Below are positions 46,788-55,660 of a stretch of DNA of 64,000 nt, in pieces. Position 1 is the first letter of the stretch. Each line of letters starts with the position of its first letter. The position numbers were made by a program, and so were the translations under genes. Source of the DNA: Streptomyces sp. Ru62 (GTDB lineage: Bacteria > Actinomycetota > Actinomycetes > Streptomycetales > Streptomycetaceae); contig NZ_PQSU01000021.1 in NCBI RefSeq assembly GCF_002920615.1, positions 1 to 64,000 of the forward strand. The letters are read 5' to 3'. The notes below the pieces were generated by a model. That model was not told the origin of the DNA. It saw only the letters and a list, made by a program, of their open reading frames with translations, and searched no databases.

Positions 46788-46979
46788 TTGCTGGAGCGCG
46801 ACGGCCGACCGCGCGGCGGGCACCGGGGCCGTGGGCGTGGCCCGTGTGGCGTGCGAAGGAGTCGCTTCGGGGCGCTGACCGTGAGCGGACAGGTGAGCGG
46901 GGCGCCGGCCTCTCCGGGGCCGCGGAAGCCCGGCCCACCGGTGACGGTGGCGCTCTCCTCACCGGACTGCTTCCGTCGC

Positions 46980-47019
46980 GCGGGTGGATGCGCACGGGTG
47001 CGGGTGGATGCACACCGGT
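46980..47019. repeat. Imperfect 20-bp tandem repeat
   Basis: GCGGGTGGATGCGCACGGGT (46980-46999) is followed directly by GCGGGTGGATGCACACCGGT (47000-47019), with two differences. It lies about 230 bp upstream of the trypsin-like gene and may be a tandem regulator site or simple slippage. Confidence 0.6.
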
Positions 47020-47249
47020 GTGGGGAGTCTCCGCCGACCTGAAGCCGCAGGTCCAAGAACTCGCGTGACGGTCTTTCGGGGAACTTGCGCCGGCCGCCGA
47101 ACGGATGCGGAACGTGCCGCCCGGGGGCCCTCCCTACCCCGCGTGGGCCCGCTGGCCGGACCTCGGACAGGCCCACTGACCGGATGGATCAGTTCCTCTT
47201 GATCGCGGAGGCTGGGCGCATCGCACCTGCCCGTCCGATCGGAGAACCA

Positions 47250-48071
47250 GTGTTCAGCTTGAAGTCCTCGCGCCGCACGGCGCGCACCGCCGCGGTGGTC
47301 CTGGCCGGAGCGGCGTGCGCCGCCATGCTGACCGGCAGCGCCGAAGCCATCGTCAACGGGAAGGATTCCACGCAGGGTTACCCGTTCATGGTGTCCATCC
47401 CGGTCACAGGTGTGGACGACCCTACGTTCAAGGGTGTCTGCGGGGGATCGTTGATCGACTCGAAGTGGGTGCTCACAGCCGCCCACTGCGTGGACCCGAC
47501 GATCGTCACCCTGGATGGCACCGTCCGGATCGGCAGCGAGTGGAAGGAGTCCGGGGGCACGGTCCGGTCCGTCGCGAAGACCGTGTCCCACCCGGGCTAC
47601 AGGAACGGCGAGGGCACCGGCCCCAACCGCAACGACGTCGCTCTGATCCGCCTGAACCGCCCGGTCGCCGAGGAGCCCATCCGCATCGCGGACAAGCCGG
47701 GGCGGCCCGGCACCCCGACCCGAATCCTGGGCTTCGGCACCATCGACGACGCACCCGATCCCACCGAATGGGTCTTTCCCGACCGGCTCCAGGAACTCGA
47801 CACACGCAGGGGCGCGGTCTCCGAGTGCGCACCGGGCTACGCGAACAGCACCCGTCTGTGCACGATCAGCCAGACGCCCAAGGCCATGGCATGCAACGGC
47901 GATTCGGGCGGCCCCCAGCTTCAGGAGGACCGGAAGGGCCGTTGGGAACTCATCGGCGTCACCTCTGGCCCCGGCGCCCCAGGCGTGCGCTGCAGCGAGG
48001 GCCCGGGGCTCTACACCAGCGCGCCCGCCTACGCGGGCTGGATCCACGAGGTGACAGGCCGCAACGGCTGA
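47250..48071 (+). CDS. Secreted S1 (trypsin/chymotrypsin-like) serine protease
   Basis: Protein of 273 residues from the GTG at 47250, with GGAG upstream. Signal peptide: VFSLKSSRRTARTAAVVLAG...LTGSAEA, then the mature N-terminus IVNGKDSTQGYPFMVSIP (trypsin-type I-V-N-G, so little or no propeptide). Catalytic His79 (WVLTAAHCVD), Asp in NRNDVALIRLNRP and Ser219 (CNGDSGGPQ). Six Cys suit three disulfides. GDSGGP preceded by AMACN and GVTSGPGAPGVRCSEGPGLY fit the trypsin specificity family. It stands between the LysR gene and a terminator. Confidence 0.95.
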   Translation: MFSLKSSRRTARTAAVVLAGAACAAMLTGSAEAIVNGKDSTQGYPFMVSIPVTGVDDPTFKGVCGGSLIDSKWVLTAAHCVDPTIVTLDGTVRIGSEWKESGGTVRSVAKTVSHPGYRNGEGTGPNRNDVALIRLNRPVAEEPIRIADKPGRPGTPTRILGFGTIDDAPDPTEWVFPDRLQELDTRRGAVSECAPGYANSTRLCTISQTPKAMACNGDSGGPQLQEDRKGRWELIGVTSGPGAPGVRCSEGPGLYTSAPAYAGWIHEVTGRNG

Positions 48072-48110
48072 TTCGGGACGCCGGCACGCCGCCCCTGCGG
48101 TCGCCCCCAC

Positions 48111-48132
48111 CACGGCGGTCCGGCCCGCCGTG
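48111..48132. terminator. Bidirectional hairpin between protease and VOC genes
   Basis: CACGGCGG (48111-48118) pairs with CCGCCGTG (48125-48132), 8-bp stem and 6-base loop. It lies between two convergent genes, 40 bp after the protease stop and 18 bp before the VOC stop. Confidence 0.7.
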
Positions 48133-48149
48133 ATTCCCGCCCCATGTAC

Positions 48150-48578
48150 TCAGTCGATACAGAACTCGTTGCCCTCGATGTCCAGCATCGGGATGCAGGA
48201 GTCATTGCCGTCGTACAACGTCTGCACGTGTACCGCGCCGAGCGGAATCAGTCGTGCGCATTCGGCCTCAAGTGCGGCGAGGCGTTCCGCGCCGACGAGT
48301 CCGGTGCCGACCCGCACATCAAGGTGCACCCGGTTCTTGACGACCTTCCCTTCGGGGACGCGCTGGAAGTACAGCCGCGGGCCCACGCCTGAGGGGTCGA
48401 CGCAAGCGCACCATGAACCCCGCTGCTCAGGTGGCTGCGAACGCTGGTAGTCGTCCCACGTGGTGAACCCCGCGGGCGGCGGCGGTATGACGTACCCCAA
48501 CACCTCGCACCAGAAACGAGCGAGGCGCTCAGGTTCCGCGCAGTCAAAGGTGACTTGGAACTTCCTGATCTCTGACAT
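48150..48578 (-). CDS. VOC-superfamily (glyoxalase-like) protein
   Basis: Protein of 142 residues from the ATG at 48578 (MSEIRKFQVTFDCAEPERLA). Family pattern: FDCAEPERLARFWCEVLGYV, then PRLYFQRVPEGKVVKNRVHL, DVRV, and a final IPMLDIEGNEFCID. This is the Glyoxalase_6/DUF-type VOC group common in actinobacteria (RFW--LGY...KNRxHLDV...DPEGNEFC). Role unknown; probably metal-independent small-molecule binding. It converges with the protease gene. Confidence 0.92.
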   Translation of the reverse strand: MSEIRKFQVTFDCAEPERLARFWCEVLGYVIPPPPAGFTTWDDYQRSQPPEQRGSWCACVDPSGVGPRLYFQRVPEGKVVKNRVHLDVRVGTGLVGAERLAALEAECARLIPLGAVHVQTLYDGNDSCIPMLDIEGNEFCID

Positions 48579-48667
48579 CGGTGCACCGTACCAAGGGGGT
48601 CCGGGACTCTGCCGGTGATTTCCGCGGCGAGACCCACCCACTGTTCAAGTTTGACTAGACTCCCAGT

Positions 48668-49366
48668 ATGAGGGAGACAACCATCCCGATCCTGCCCTGC
48701 AGGACCATCCAGCCCGTTCTCGACTTCTACACCGCCCTCGGGTTCACGGTGACCTTCCAGCAGAAGAGCCCCAACCCGTACGCGGTCGTGGAGCTGGGCG
48801 GCATCCAGCTCCACTTCTTCGCGTTGAGGCAGTACGAGCCGGCCGAGTCGTACAGCACCTGCTACATCCGTACCGACGATGTCGATGGGCTGCACTCGGC
48901 CTTCCGCGCCAGGCTCAAGGCGGCGTACGGCAGGATCCCGACCCGGGGTCTGCCGCGCATCGGGTCGCTGAAGGACACGTCGTACGGCACACGGCAGTTC
49001 CTCGTGACCGACCCGGGCGGCAACTGCCTACGGGTCGGACAGCTGACGAGCCAGAACCAACGCCACCGGCCCGCACCGACTGAACCCATTGCCCGAGCCC
49101 TCCACCACGCCTCTTTGTTCGCGGACTCGAAGAACGATCCCGCAGGCGCCGCGAAGATCATCGACCGGGCGCTACGCGACAAGGAGCCGCCCACGCCCGT
49201 GCAGTTGCTCCGGCTCCTGGTACTGCGTGCGGATGTCGCCGGGCGCCTCGGCGACGAAGACACCGTGAGGTCCGCGCTCACCCGAGCCACCGCCCTCCGG
49301 CTCACCGACCAGGAGCGGGAGTCGGTCCGCGACGAGCTCCAGCGGCTTGAAGAGCTGGGTGCTTGA
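48668..49366 (+). CDS. VOC protein with helical C-terminal extension
   Basis: Protein of 232 residues from the ATG at 48668. Residues 1-125 are a VOC domain of the bleomycin-resistance type: IPILPCRTIQPVLDFYTALG, YAVVELGGIQLHFFALRQYE, and a C-terminal FLVTDPGGNCLRVGQ. Residues 135-232 are an all-helical tail (ARALHHASLFADSKNDPAGA, RLLVLRADVAGRLGDEDTVR, RDELQRLEELGA) that resembles TPR-like helical hairpins. I know this fusion from Streptomyces but not its function. The start lies about 90 bp from the divergent VOC gene, so the two may share a control region. Confidence 0.9.
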   Translation: MRETTIPILPCRTIQPVLDFYTALGFTVTFQQKSPNPYAVVELGGIQLHFFALRQYEPAESYSTCYIRTDDVDGLHSAFRARLKAAYGRIPTRGLPRIGSLKDTSYGTRQFLVTDPGGNCLRVGQLTSQNQRHRPAPTEPIARALHHASLFADSKNDPAGAAKIIDRALRDKEPPTPVQLLRLLVLRADVAGRLGDEDTVRSALTRATALRLTDQERESVRDELQRLEELGA

Positions 49367-49436
49367 GGTCGCTTCCAGGCGTAGGAGCGGAACTGTCGAC
49401 GAGGCCGAGCCGGTGCACGGTGGCGTCGTAGGGTAC

Positions 49437-49450
49437 GGAGCACATGCTCC
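49437..49450. promoter_or_regulatory. Partial copy of the GAG-N6-CTC palindrome
   Basis: GGAGCACATGCTCC shares the core of the sites at 11677 and 16247 but lacks the outer TA bases. It lies about 185 bp upstream of the GNAT gene at 49635. Confidence 0.35.
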
Positions 49451-49634
49451 CCACGACATCGTTCAGTCCGTCGGCACGTCGGACCCTCTTGGTGTTCGGC
49501 TGGGCCCTGCACAACGCGGCCGGGTCGGCGCAGGCGCCGGCCGGGAGGTGAGCGCGCAGCAGGCGGGGGCCCGGTATGGCTTGATCGGTCCGCGAGGCTT
49601 GATCGTTGCCGAGCCGGCTGATTGGTTGGCCGGC

Positions 49635-50174
49635 ATGACTGAACTCGGACCCGTCGCCTGGCCGCCTGTCCCGATCAAGACCGACCGGCTCGTGCTCCGA
49701 GAGCCCGAGGCCCGGGACCGTGCGGCGTTCATCGAACTGTACGCCTCGCCGGAGGTGCACACCTATCTTGGCGGCCCCCGGCCGCGTGACGAGCTTGAGC
49801 GCGAGATGCCCGAGGTGCCCGGGCGGCGGCCCGGGAGTTTCGTCGTCGAGCTCGATGGGGCGATGATCGGCCAGATCATGCTGAGGAGAGCGACGGAGCA
49901 CCGTCGCCCGGCTGCCGTGGGCAAGGCCGATCTCGGCTACCTGCTCCTGCCACGGGCATGGGGATTCGGGTATGCCACTGAGGCGTGCGCGGCGGCGCTC
50001 GACTGGTTCGACGACGTCCTTCCCGGCGAGCCGGTGGTGCTCACCACCCAGACCGCCAACGTCGGCTCGATGCGCCTCGCGGCGAAGCTGGGGTTCACCG
50101 AGGTGGAGCGGTTCCGAGCCTGGGATGCCGAGCAGTGGCTCGGCTTGCGGTCCCCGGTCACGCCGCCCGCTTGA
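49635..50174 (+). CDS. GNAT family N-acetyltransferase, RimJ/RimL type
   Basis: Protein of 179 residues from the ATG at 49635 (MTELGPVAWPPVPIKTDRLV). Typical RimJ/RimL layout: TDRLVLREPEARDRAAFIEL near the start, KADLGYLLLPRAWGFGYATE (motif A, with W-G-x-G-x-A-T-E), and VLTTQTANVGSMRLAAKLGF (N-x-x-S-x-R-x-x-x-K-x-G-F) near the end. It likely acetylates a protein N-terminus or a small amine. The upstream in-frame extension is not conserved-looking. It is convergent with an SDR gene. Confidence 0.93.
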   Translation: MTELGPVAWPPVPIKTDRLVLREPEARDRAAFIELYASPEVHTYLGGPRPRDELEREMPEVPGRRPGSFVVELDGAMIGQIMLRRATEHRRPAAVGKADLGYLLLPRAWGFGYATEACAAALDWFDDVLPGEPVVLTTQTANVGSMRLAAKLGFTEVERFRAWDAEQWLGLRSPVTPPA

Positions 50175-50395
50175 GCTCATGGACGAAGCCAGGTGGTGGG
50201 CTCGCCGACCGTCGTGTCGGCGGGCCCGGTGATCGGAGACGGTCAGCCGGTGCTCACTGGCAGGGTCTGAGCGGGGTGATGTGTCGGTGACGCGGTTGGC
50301 GATCGTGGGACGGGCGGCTTCCTGAGCGGCGAGCAGGGCGACGATCGTGACCGGTCGGTCGCGGCGGCACCCGACCCCCTACGCCGGCCCCGGTG
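50175..50395. other. Convergent intergenic stretch
   Basis: About 220 bp between the stops of the GNAT and SDR genes. No convincing gene or strong hairpin was seen. Confidence 0.4.
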
Positions 50396-51187
50396 TCAGC
50401 TGGGCTGGGCCGTCGGCATGATGAAGACCTGCGGGAGGTTGACCCGCAGCGGCAGGGAGGCGATGAAGCCGACCGTGCGCGCGATGTCGTCCGGGACGAG
50501 CCAGTCGATGGTCTCCTTCGACCCCTCCAGCCACTCGTTGGCGCCGGGGTCCGTGACGTGGTCCTGGAGCTCCGTGCCCACGATGCCGGGCTCGATCGCG
50601 GAGACCCGCACGCTCTTCGGGCCCAACTCGATGCGGAGGTGTTTCGACAGGTGCGAGACGAACGCCTTGGTGCCGGCGTAGACGGCGAAGGTCGGGTAGA
50701 GGTTCCGCGCGGCGCTCGACGAGGTGTTGATCAGGTCGGCCACGCCGCGCTCGCCGGCGGCCCGCACCAGTTGCGGGGTGAACGCGCCGATGACGTTCAT
50801 CAGCCCGGAGATGTTCAGGTCGATCTGCTGCTGCCACTGGTCGGTGCGCAGCTCCTCGACGGGGCCGGGCAGCATGACGCCGGCGTTGTTGAAGAGCAGG
50901 TCCGTGTCGCCCAGCTCCGCCTCGACGCGGTCGGCCGCGGCCTGCACCGCGGCGGGGTCGGTCACGTCGACGGCGATGGCCACGGCGGTGCCGCCGTTCT
51001 TGCCGATGCGCGCGACCAGGTCGTCCAGCCGCTCCGCGCGCCGTGCCAGCACGGCGACCTTCGCACCCAGTGACGCCAGGTGCTCGGCGGACGCCTCGCC
51101 GATGCCGCTGGACGCGCCGGTGATGACGGCCACCCGGCCGTCCAGGGGCCGCCTGGCGGGGGACGTGGCTGGGGTCTCGGTGGTCAT
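50396..51187 (-). CDS. SDR family oxidoreductase (YdfG/serine-dehydrogenase-like)
   Basis: Protein of 263 residues from the ATG at 51187 (MTTETPATSPARRPLDGRVA). Cofactor loop TGASSGIGEASAEHLASLGA with ARR at the end of beta-2, suggesting NADPH. LLFNNAGVMLPGPVEE (NNAG) is followed by catalytic Ser in NTSSSAARN, then Tyr and Lys in FAVYAGTKAFVSHLSKHLRI. The C-terminus IARTVGFIASLPLRVNLPQV, FIMPTAQPS matches the classical SDR group of YdfG type. Substrate unknown. A single gene. Confidence 0.93.
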   Translation of the reverse strand: MTTETPATSPARRPLDGRVAVITGASSGIGEASAEHLASLGAKVAVLARRAERLDDLVARIGKNGGTAVAIAVDVTDPAAVQAAADRVEAELGDTDLLFNNAGVMLPGPVEELRTDQWQQQIDLNISGLMNVIGAFTPQLVRAAGERGVADLINTSSSAARNLYPTFAVYAGTKAFVSHLSKHLRIELGPKSVRVSAIEPGIVGTELQDHVTDPGANEWLEGSKETIDWLVPDDIARTVGFIASLPLRVNLPQVFIMPTAQPS

Positions 51188-51627
51188 GTGATGACACCTT
51201 CCGGTTGATATGAGGGGCGGCGCCATGGGAACGCGATCGCGACCGGGCCCCTCAAGCGCTGCTGTCACCTGTGCCTCGGGCGCCTTTGTGCCCGGCTCGG
51301 AAGTGCGCAGGGACGAGCGATTCCGACCGAGGGCCGAGTCCCGCTCCGCATGTGGGCGAGGCCTCTTCAAGCGTGCACCCGCAATCGGGATCCGGCGAAA
51401 GCAGTGATCACCATGCCGGAGTAGCCCACCGCGCGCAGACCGCACCGCACCCGACGCGGTCGGTGTGCGCCCGGACTGGACTGTCTGCATCGGCTTCGGC
51501 ATCGCGTTCACTGCCGGCCAGGAGCACCGCGCCGGCTTCCGTCAGGTCACCGCGCGCCGCGGCACGCGCATCCTGCACTGGAAGGTTCGCGGTGCGAAGA
51601 CCCACGACTTCCGCGAAGCGGTCACGA
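51188..51627. other. Stretch without a complete gene
   Basis: About 440 bp. It contains the SDR promoter at the left. A plus-strand frame near 51450-51610 (RPDWTVCIGFGIAFTAGQEH, TARRGTRILHWKVRGAKTHD) looks like a protein fragment but has no start, and I cannot assign it. Confidence 0.4.
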
Positions 51628-52044
51628 TCAGTGATCAGCGGGTGCTTCGAGTGCTTGGAGGATCTGTCGCACTTCCTGGCGCCACTGATCGGCGTCGGCG
51701 CTGTCCACCCAGCCGGTTGCCATCTCTGATCCGTCCTGGAGAACCCGGTTCAGTGCGAGTCCCGCCGACACGCGAAGTGAGCCCGGCAGTTCGGGCAGTG
51801 CTTCCCTGGGGCCGTCATCGGGGTCGATCACGAGGGGGCTGTCCGGGAGGGCGCTGGCGACGAGCGCGCCTGCGGCCACGGCTTCGGCCCCGTCTCCGCC
51901 ATCGACGCACTCACCGGAGTCGGTGACTCGCTGGAACGCCCGCTCCAGCACGTCGATGACCTGCTGGTGGGTGAGTCCCTCAAGTTCATCGACGAAGTCT
52001 GCGGCGAGGTCGCTGTCGAACGGGCCGGTTCCCCACGTTCCCAT
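51628..52044 (-). CDS. DUF4259 protein
   Basis: Protein of 138 residues from the ATG at 52044. The start MGTWGTGPFDSDLAADFVDE is the DUF4259 signature. Helices follow (VIDVLERAFQRVTDSGECVD, AEAVAAGALVASALPD) with the acidic ESDDGPREALPELP-type loop and a C-terminal WRQEVRQILQAL helix. Small cytoplasmic proteins of this family often occur near toxins or immunity genes, but the function is not established. The ISL3 remnant lies 60 bp upstream. Confidence 0.92.
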   Translation of the reverse strand: MGTWGTGPFDSDLAADFVDELEGLTHQQVIDVLERAFQRVTDSGECVDGGDGAEAVAAGALVASALPDSPLVIDPDDGPREALPELPGSLRVSAGLALNRVLQDGSEMATGWVDSADADQWRQEVRQILQALEAPADH

Positions 52045-52104
52045 GCATGGCTCCTGATACGGCTTCTCGGACGAAGGCATGGTTCCAGGAGCCACTGACA
52101 TCGG

Positions 52105-52840
52105 TCACGGGGCGAGGAAGACTCGCTCGCGCAGCAGTGCGAAGCCGGCGCGTCCGAGCATCTGGCGCTTGAGCATCTTGATCCGGTTGACGCGTCCTTC
52201 GACGACGCCGGACTTCCAGGGCAGGGTCAGGCCGGCGATGACCGCGCCGCAGTCTCGGTCGATGCCGGCGGCGAGAGTGTGGAGGCTGGGAAGGTCGTCC
52301 TGGCGGACGCCGTCGAGTCACTGCGGGAGTCGCTCGCCTTGGTGCTCAGTGAGCATGTTGGCGAAGGTCGCGAAGGCACGGGCGGTGGCGGGCGACAGCT
52401 CGCTCAGCGGCCCTCGCCGAGGTTGTGCCACAGATGCCGGCGGTCGGCGACCTGCGTGGCCTGTGGCGCCCCGGCTGTGGCGCCTTCCGCGAAGAACGGC
52501 GCGGTCCCGGCAGAAGATCTCGATCCCGGGTCACTTCGCCAGCCATGCGGCCAGGCTGGACGCCTCTCGGTCGGGCAGCAGATCCACCGCCGACGGATCT
52601 CGACGTCGACGAGCACCGCGCCGCCGTAGACCCGTCCTCTTGGTGTGGCGTACTCGTCGACACCGACCACCCGCGGGGCCGGGACCTCGGGTTCGGGCAA
52701 CGCCGCGGGCATCGAGGTCAGGTCGGGACCGGGTGCGTCCTCGGCGTCGAGCGTGCGTGCCACCGATGGCCTCGGGGCAGTCGTGGGCGCCCGTCGGGCC
52801 AGGCGGCGTCGGCACCGCGGGACGGGTGCCATGGTGCCGG
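52105..52840 (-). mobile_element. ISL3-family transposase remnant
   Basis: From right to left: VPAPRVVGVDEYATPRGRVY, GGAVLVDVEIRRRW (DDE domain start), RAPFFAEGATAGAPQATQVA, DRRHLWHNLGEG, then in another frame LPSLHTLAAGIDRDCGAVIA, GLTLPWKSGVVEGRVNRIKM and LKRQMLGRAGFALLRERVFL to a TGA. This is the order of an ISL3 transposase, with several frameshifts and a large internal deletion. Part of the N-terminal zinc/HTH region is gone. Confidence 0.85.
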
Positions 52841-52868
52841 ACACGGTGGGGCTCGCCACGGTACCGCG

Positions 52869-54083
52869 TCACTGTGACCGCGGCCGCCATTCGAAGAGCA
52901 GGATGGTCGCGTCGTCCCGCAGCTGGTTGCGCTGGTAGTCGAGGATGGCGTGGATGAGCAGCCGTAGTACCTCGGCCGGGCGCTGGCCGGCGGCGTTGGA
53001 GTGGATGATGAATTCGGTGAACCGGTCGAGGCCGAACTCCGCACCGTCCGCGTCCCTCGCCTCCACGACACCGTCGGTGTAGAGCAGAACGCAGTCACCC
53101 GGTTCCAGTTTCGTCTCGTGGATCTGCCGGGCTGCCGGGGCGAGTGGGCCGGCGAGGCCGAGCGGCGGCTGCGGGGGGCTGTCGAGCGCCCCGGAGAGCA
53201 CCCGCTCGTCACGGATCAGCAGCGGTGGGGGATGACCGCAGTTGACCCATTGCAGCACCCCGGTCTCGGCGTCGAGCCGGCACAGCACACCGGTGGAGAA
53301 GTGGTCGGGCAGCCACTGGGCGAGCGCCTGGTCGACGGAGCAGACGATGTCGGCCAGTGCGCCACCGCTGCGGCGGGCGTTGCGCGCCGCCGCCATGGCG
53401 ACCGACGTGGTCAGGCCGGCGATCAGATCGTGGCCCATGCCGTCGAGGATCATGGTGTGCAGCACGTTCTTGACCACCGAGTGGTCGAAGGCGTCACCTG
53501 CGATGTCGTACGCCGGTTCCAGGACCGCGGTCGAGACACACCTGCTGCTGCCGATGGTGCGCGGCGGCAGGAAGGCTCGCAGCATCTCAGTAGGCAACCG
53601 CATGGATGCGGTGCGTGTGCGGGCCGCGAGCCAGTCGCTGTAAGCACGCTTGGAGGTGAGCAGCATGGCGAACAGATGGGCCAGCATCCGGATGCGGCGC
53701 ATCAGCGGTCCGTCGAGCGAGGTGGCACGCACCGCGAGCACGCCCAGGCGCTCCGCACCGTCGACCAGCGGCATCCAGACGATCAAGCCGTCATCGGCGT
53801 CGTCCACCCGCGGGGAGACCGTGCGGTAGGCCCAGCCGGCCGACGAGCGGTCCACCGGGAGCGACTCCAGCGCTTCGTCGAGTGGGAGGAGCAGCCGTTG
53901 TTGCAGATCGGCGAGGTAGATCAGCGCCGTACCCAGACCGAGGGCCGAGGCGCATCGATCGGCCAGGGCGGGCAGTTCGACCGGCAGGGCCGTTTGCGCC
54001 TCCGCGATCAGCTGTTCCAGCAGGCTCTCCTCGACGGCCGGGCCGTGAGTGGAGGGCTCGCGCAGTGGGTCCGACACGGACAT
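52869..54083 (-). CDS. GAF-SpoIIE (PP2C-type) protein phosphatase
   Basis: About 404 residues. Residues 15-165 are a GAF-like sensor (ALADRCASALGLGTALIYLA, IVWMPLVDGAERLGVLAVRA). Residues 185-400 are SpoIIE phosphatase: VLEPAYDIAGDAFDHSVVKN, TMILDGMGHDLIAGLTTSVA, WVNCGHPPPLLIRDERVL, LEPGDCVLLYTDGVVEARDA and NQLRDDATILLFEWRP. All metal-binding Asp positions are present. It would dephosphorylate an anti-sigma-factor antagonist. The ATG at 54083 is only two bases from AGGAG, so the in-frame GTG six bases later (54077) may be the true start. Confidence 0.93.
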   Translation of the reverse strand: MSVSDPLREPSTHGPAVEESLLEQLIAEAQTALPVELPALADRCASALGLGTALIYLADLQQRLLLPLDEALESLPVDRSSAGWAYRTVSPRVDDADDGLIVWMPLVDGAERLGVLAVRATSLDGPLMRRIRMLAHLFAMLLTSKRAYSDWLAARTRTASMRLPTEMLRAFLPPRTIGSSRCVSTAVLEPAYDIAGDAFDHSVVKNVLHTMILDGMGHDLIAGLTTSVAMAAARNARRSGGALADIVCSVDQALAQWLPDHFSTGVLCRLDAETGVLQWVNCGHPPPLLIRDERVLSGALDSPPQPPLGLAGPLAPAARQIHETKLEPGDCVLLYTDGVVEARDADGAEFGLDRFTEFIIHSNAAGQRPAEVLRLLIHAILDYQRNQLRDDATILLFEWRPRSQ

Positions 54084-54543
54084 CACTCCTTCCACGCCGG
54101 TCTCACACTGATCCTGTCCTGCACAGCCCGCTGCTGCCACTGCTCGACTCGCTCCCGGGTCCGCGGCCGGTCGGCCGTCCCGGCATGGGGCGGGGGGCGC
54201 GGTTCGCCGCCGACGAGGGTGTCGGGTGACCGGCTCTCTTGCGTTCGAGATCTCGACGCCGATCAGGCGGAGGCGGCAGGCCCGTCATGGGGATCACGTC
54301 CGTTCGCCGCGGCCGGAAACACCGCGGCGACGTCGGCGCCGATCGGCCTGCCGGGTGCGCCCGGGTGTCGGAAGTCCATCTCGCCGTGGACTGCGGGCGG
54401 GCCCTCTTGGACCCGGCGACGTGGCCGCGCTCGCAGGCTGATCACCGAAAGGGCCTGTTACGTCGGCACGGGCCAAGATCCGCGGGGGGGGCGCGCCCAC
54501 CGCGCCGCGAGCCACCTCGATGTGCAGCCGAGTTGGGCACTGA
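54084..54543. other. Intergenic stretch, no clear gene
   Basis: About 460 bp. Minus-strand frames near 54260-54445 (VHGEMDFRHPGAPGRPIGAD) have some protein character but no start or known relative. Confidence 0.35.
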
Positions 54544-55077
54544 TCAGTTGGTTGTCCTGACAGGAGGACTGCTGCGTCCGTGGTCCCGACCGCTGAGCTC
54601 GGTGTCGAGTGTCTCCTGAGCCACACGCATGACTTCGGCGTACACGGGGTCCTGCAGCCGCTTCCACATCTCCTCATCAGAGACGTCCTCGACGCGGCTG
54701 ATCACCCACCAGATGTTGCCGAACGGGTCCTTGATACGGCCGCCGCGCTGTCCGAAGGCGTCGTGGGCCAAAGGCGTGACGACATGGCTGCCGGCTTCGA
54801 CGGCTCGTGAAAAGGCTTGGTCGGCATCGGTGACGAACACGCGCAGCAGGCTTGGCACGGCGGGCCAGTTCGTGTGCCGGTCGAAGGCCAGCACGACGGT
54901 GTCGCCGACTCGAATCTCGCCGTGACCGATCGAACCATCCTCGGTGTGCACTCGCGCCAGCTCCTCACCCCCGAACGCCCAGGAGACGAAGTCGAGGAAA
55001 GCCCCCGTGTCGTCGGTGACGACCCAGGGGGCAACGGTGGTGTAGCCCGCCGGCGCGGAGTTGGTCTGCTCAGACAT
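54544..55077 (-). CDS. VOC protein of the PhnB/glyoxalase type
   Basis: Protein of 177 residues from the ATG at 55077 (MSEQTNSAPAGYTTVAPWVV). Pattern: TTVAPWVVTDDTGAFLDFVS, WAFGGEELARVHTEDGSIGH, GEIRVGDTVVLAF, and RGGRIKDPFGNIWWVISRVE, the DPFGNxW ending of PhnB-like VOC proteins. An acidic tail DVSDEEMWKRLQDPVYAEV follows, as in DUF-type relatives. It probably binds a small hydrophobic molecule; the activity is unknown. Confidence 0.93.
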   Translation of the reverse strand: MSEQTNSAPAGYTTVAPWVVTDDTGAFLDFVSWAFGGEELARVHTEDGSIGHGEIRVGDTVVLAFDRHTNWPAVPSLLRVFVTDADQAFSRAVEAGSHVVTPLAHDAFGQRGGRIKDPFGNIWWVISRVEDVSDEEMWKRLQDPVYAEVMRVAQETLDTELSGRDHGRSSPPVRTTN

Positions 55078-55080
55078 CAC

Positions 55081-55365
55081 GGCCCTTCCACCAATGCTGA
55101 TTGCCAGCCGTGACGTTAGGGGGGACCCAGGTCAGCTTCTGTCCTCTGTCGAGGCGTTGGGCGCCGGTGCTGTCACACGACGGCTCGGAGGTGGACCCGT
55201 CATAGCCCTCGGTCACCGCGACCGTGAGCGCACCCTCACGGTGGTGGCGCGGTCCGGCCGACACCATCGCGCACGCGGTGCCTGGTGCCGGCCAGCCGTT
55301 TCGATGTTGCCTTGGTCAGAGCGCGCCGGTGACGGCTGAGCTTTGTCGGTGTCGGCGCCCTGGCG
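55081..55365. other. Intergenic stretch, nothing recognised
   Basis: About 285 bp between the VOC start and the stop of the small gene at 55366. It contains the VOC promoter. No gene is supported. Confidence 0.35.
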
Positions 55366-55590
55366 TCACGACGCGGTGTACGGCCTTCCGTGTCCCGGAG
55401 CTTGCCGGACGATGTGGCGAAATCCCGGGCCTGGGGGGTTCTGCGGTGCGTGCAGGGGCATCACCTGCGCCAGGTGGCGGTGTATGCGGTCGGCTTCTCC
55501 GCGCACCTGGGCGGGGATGTCGCCCCGTTCGGCGACGAGGCGGTTGTAGATGGGGGTCTCGTGGAACACGGAGAGATTTGCTCTTTTCAT
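55366..55590 (-). CDS. Small conserved-looking protein, 74 aa
   Basis: From the ATG at 55590: MKRANLSVFHETPIYNRLVA, ERGDIPAQVRGEADRIHRHL, AQVMPLHAPQNPPGPGF, ending ASGRPYTAS-like. The amphipathic central helix (PAQVRGEADRIHRHLAQVM) and the start SVFHETPIYNRLVAERG match small Streptomyces proteins I have seen but cannot name. It lies 70 bp downstream of a 35-codon ORF on the same strand, suggesting a two-gene unit. Confidence 0.6.
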   Translation of the reverse strand: MKRANLSVFHETPIYNRLVAERGDIPAQVRGEADRIHRHLAQVMPLHAPQNPPGPGFRHIVRQAPGHGRPYTAS

Positions 55591-55660
55591 CTGGGTGGGG
55601 CGGGCGGCGGGCCGGCGCGGGGGCGGTGGGTTCACAGCTGCGGGCCGAGGTCGAACCGGG

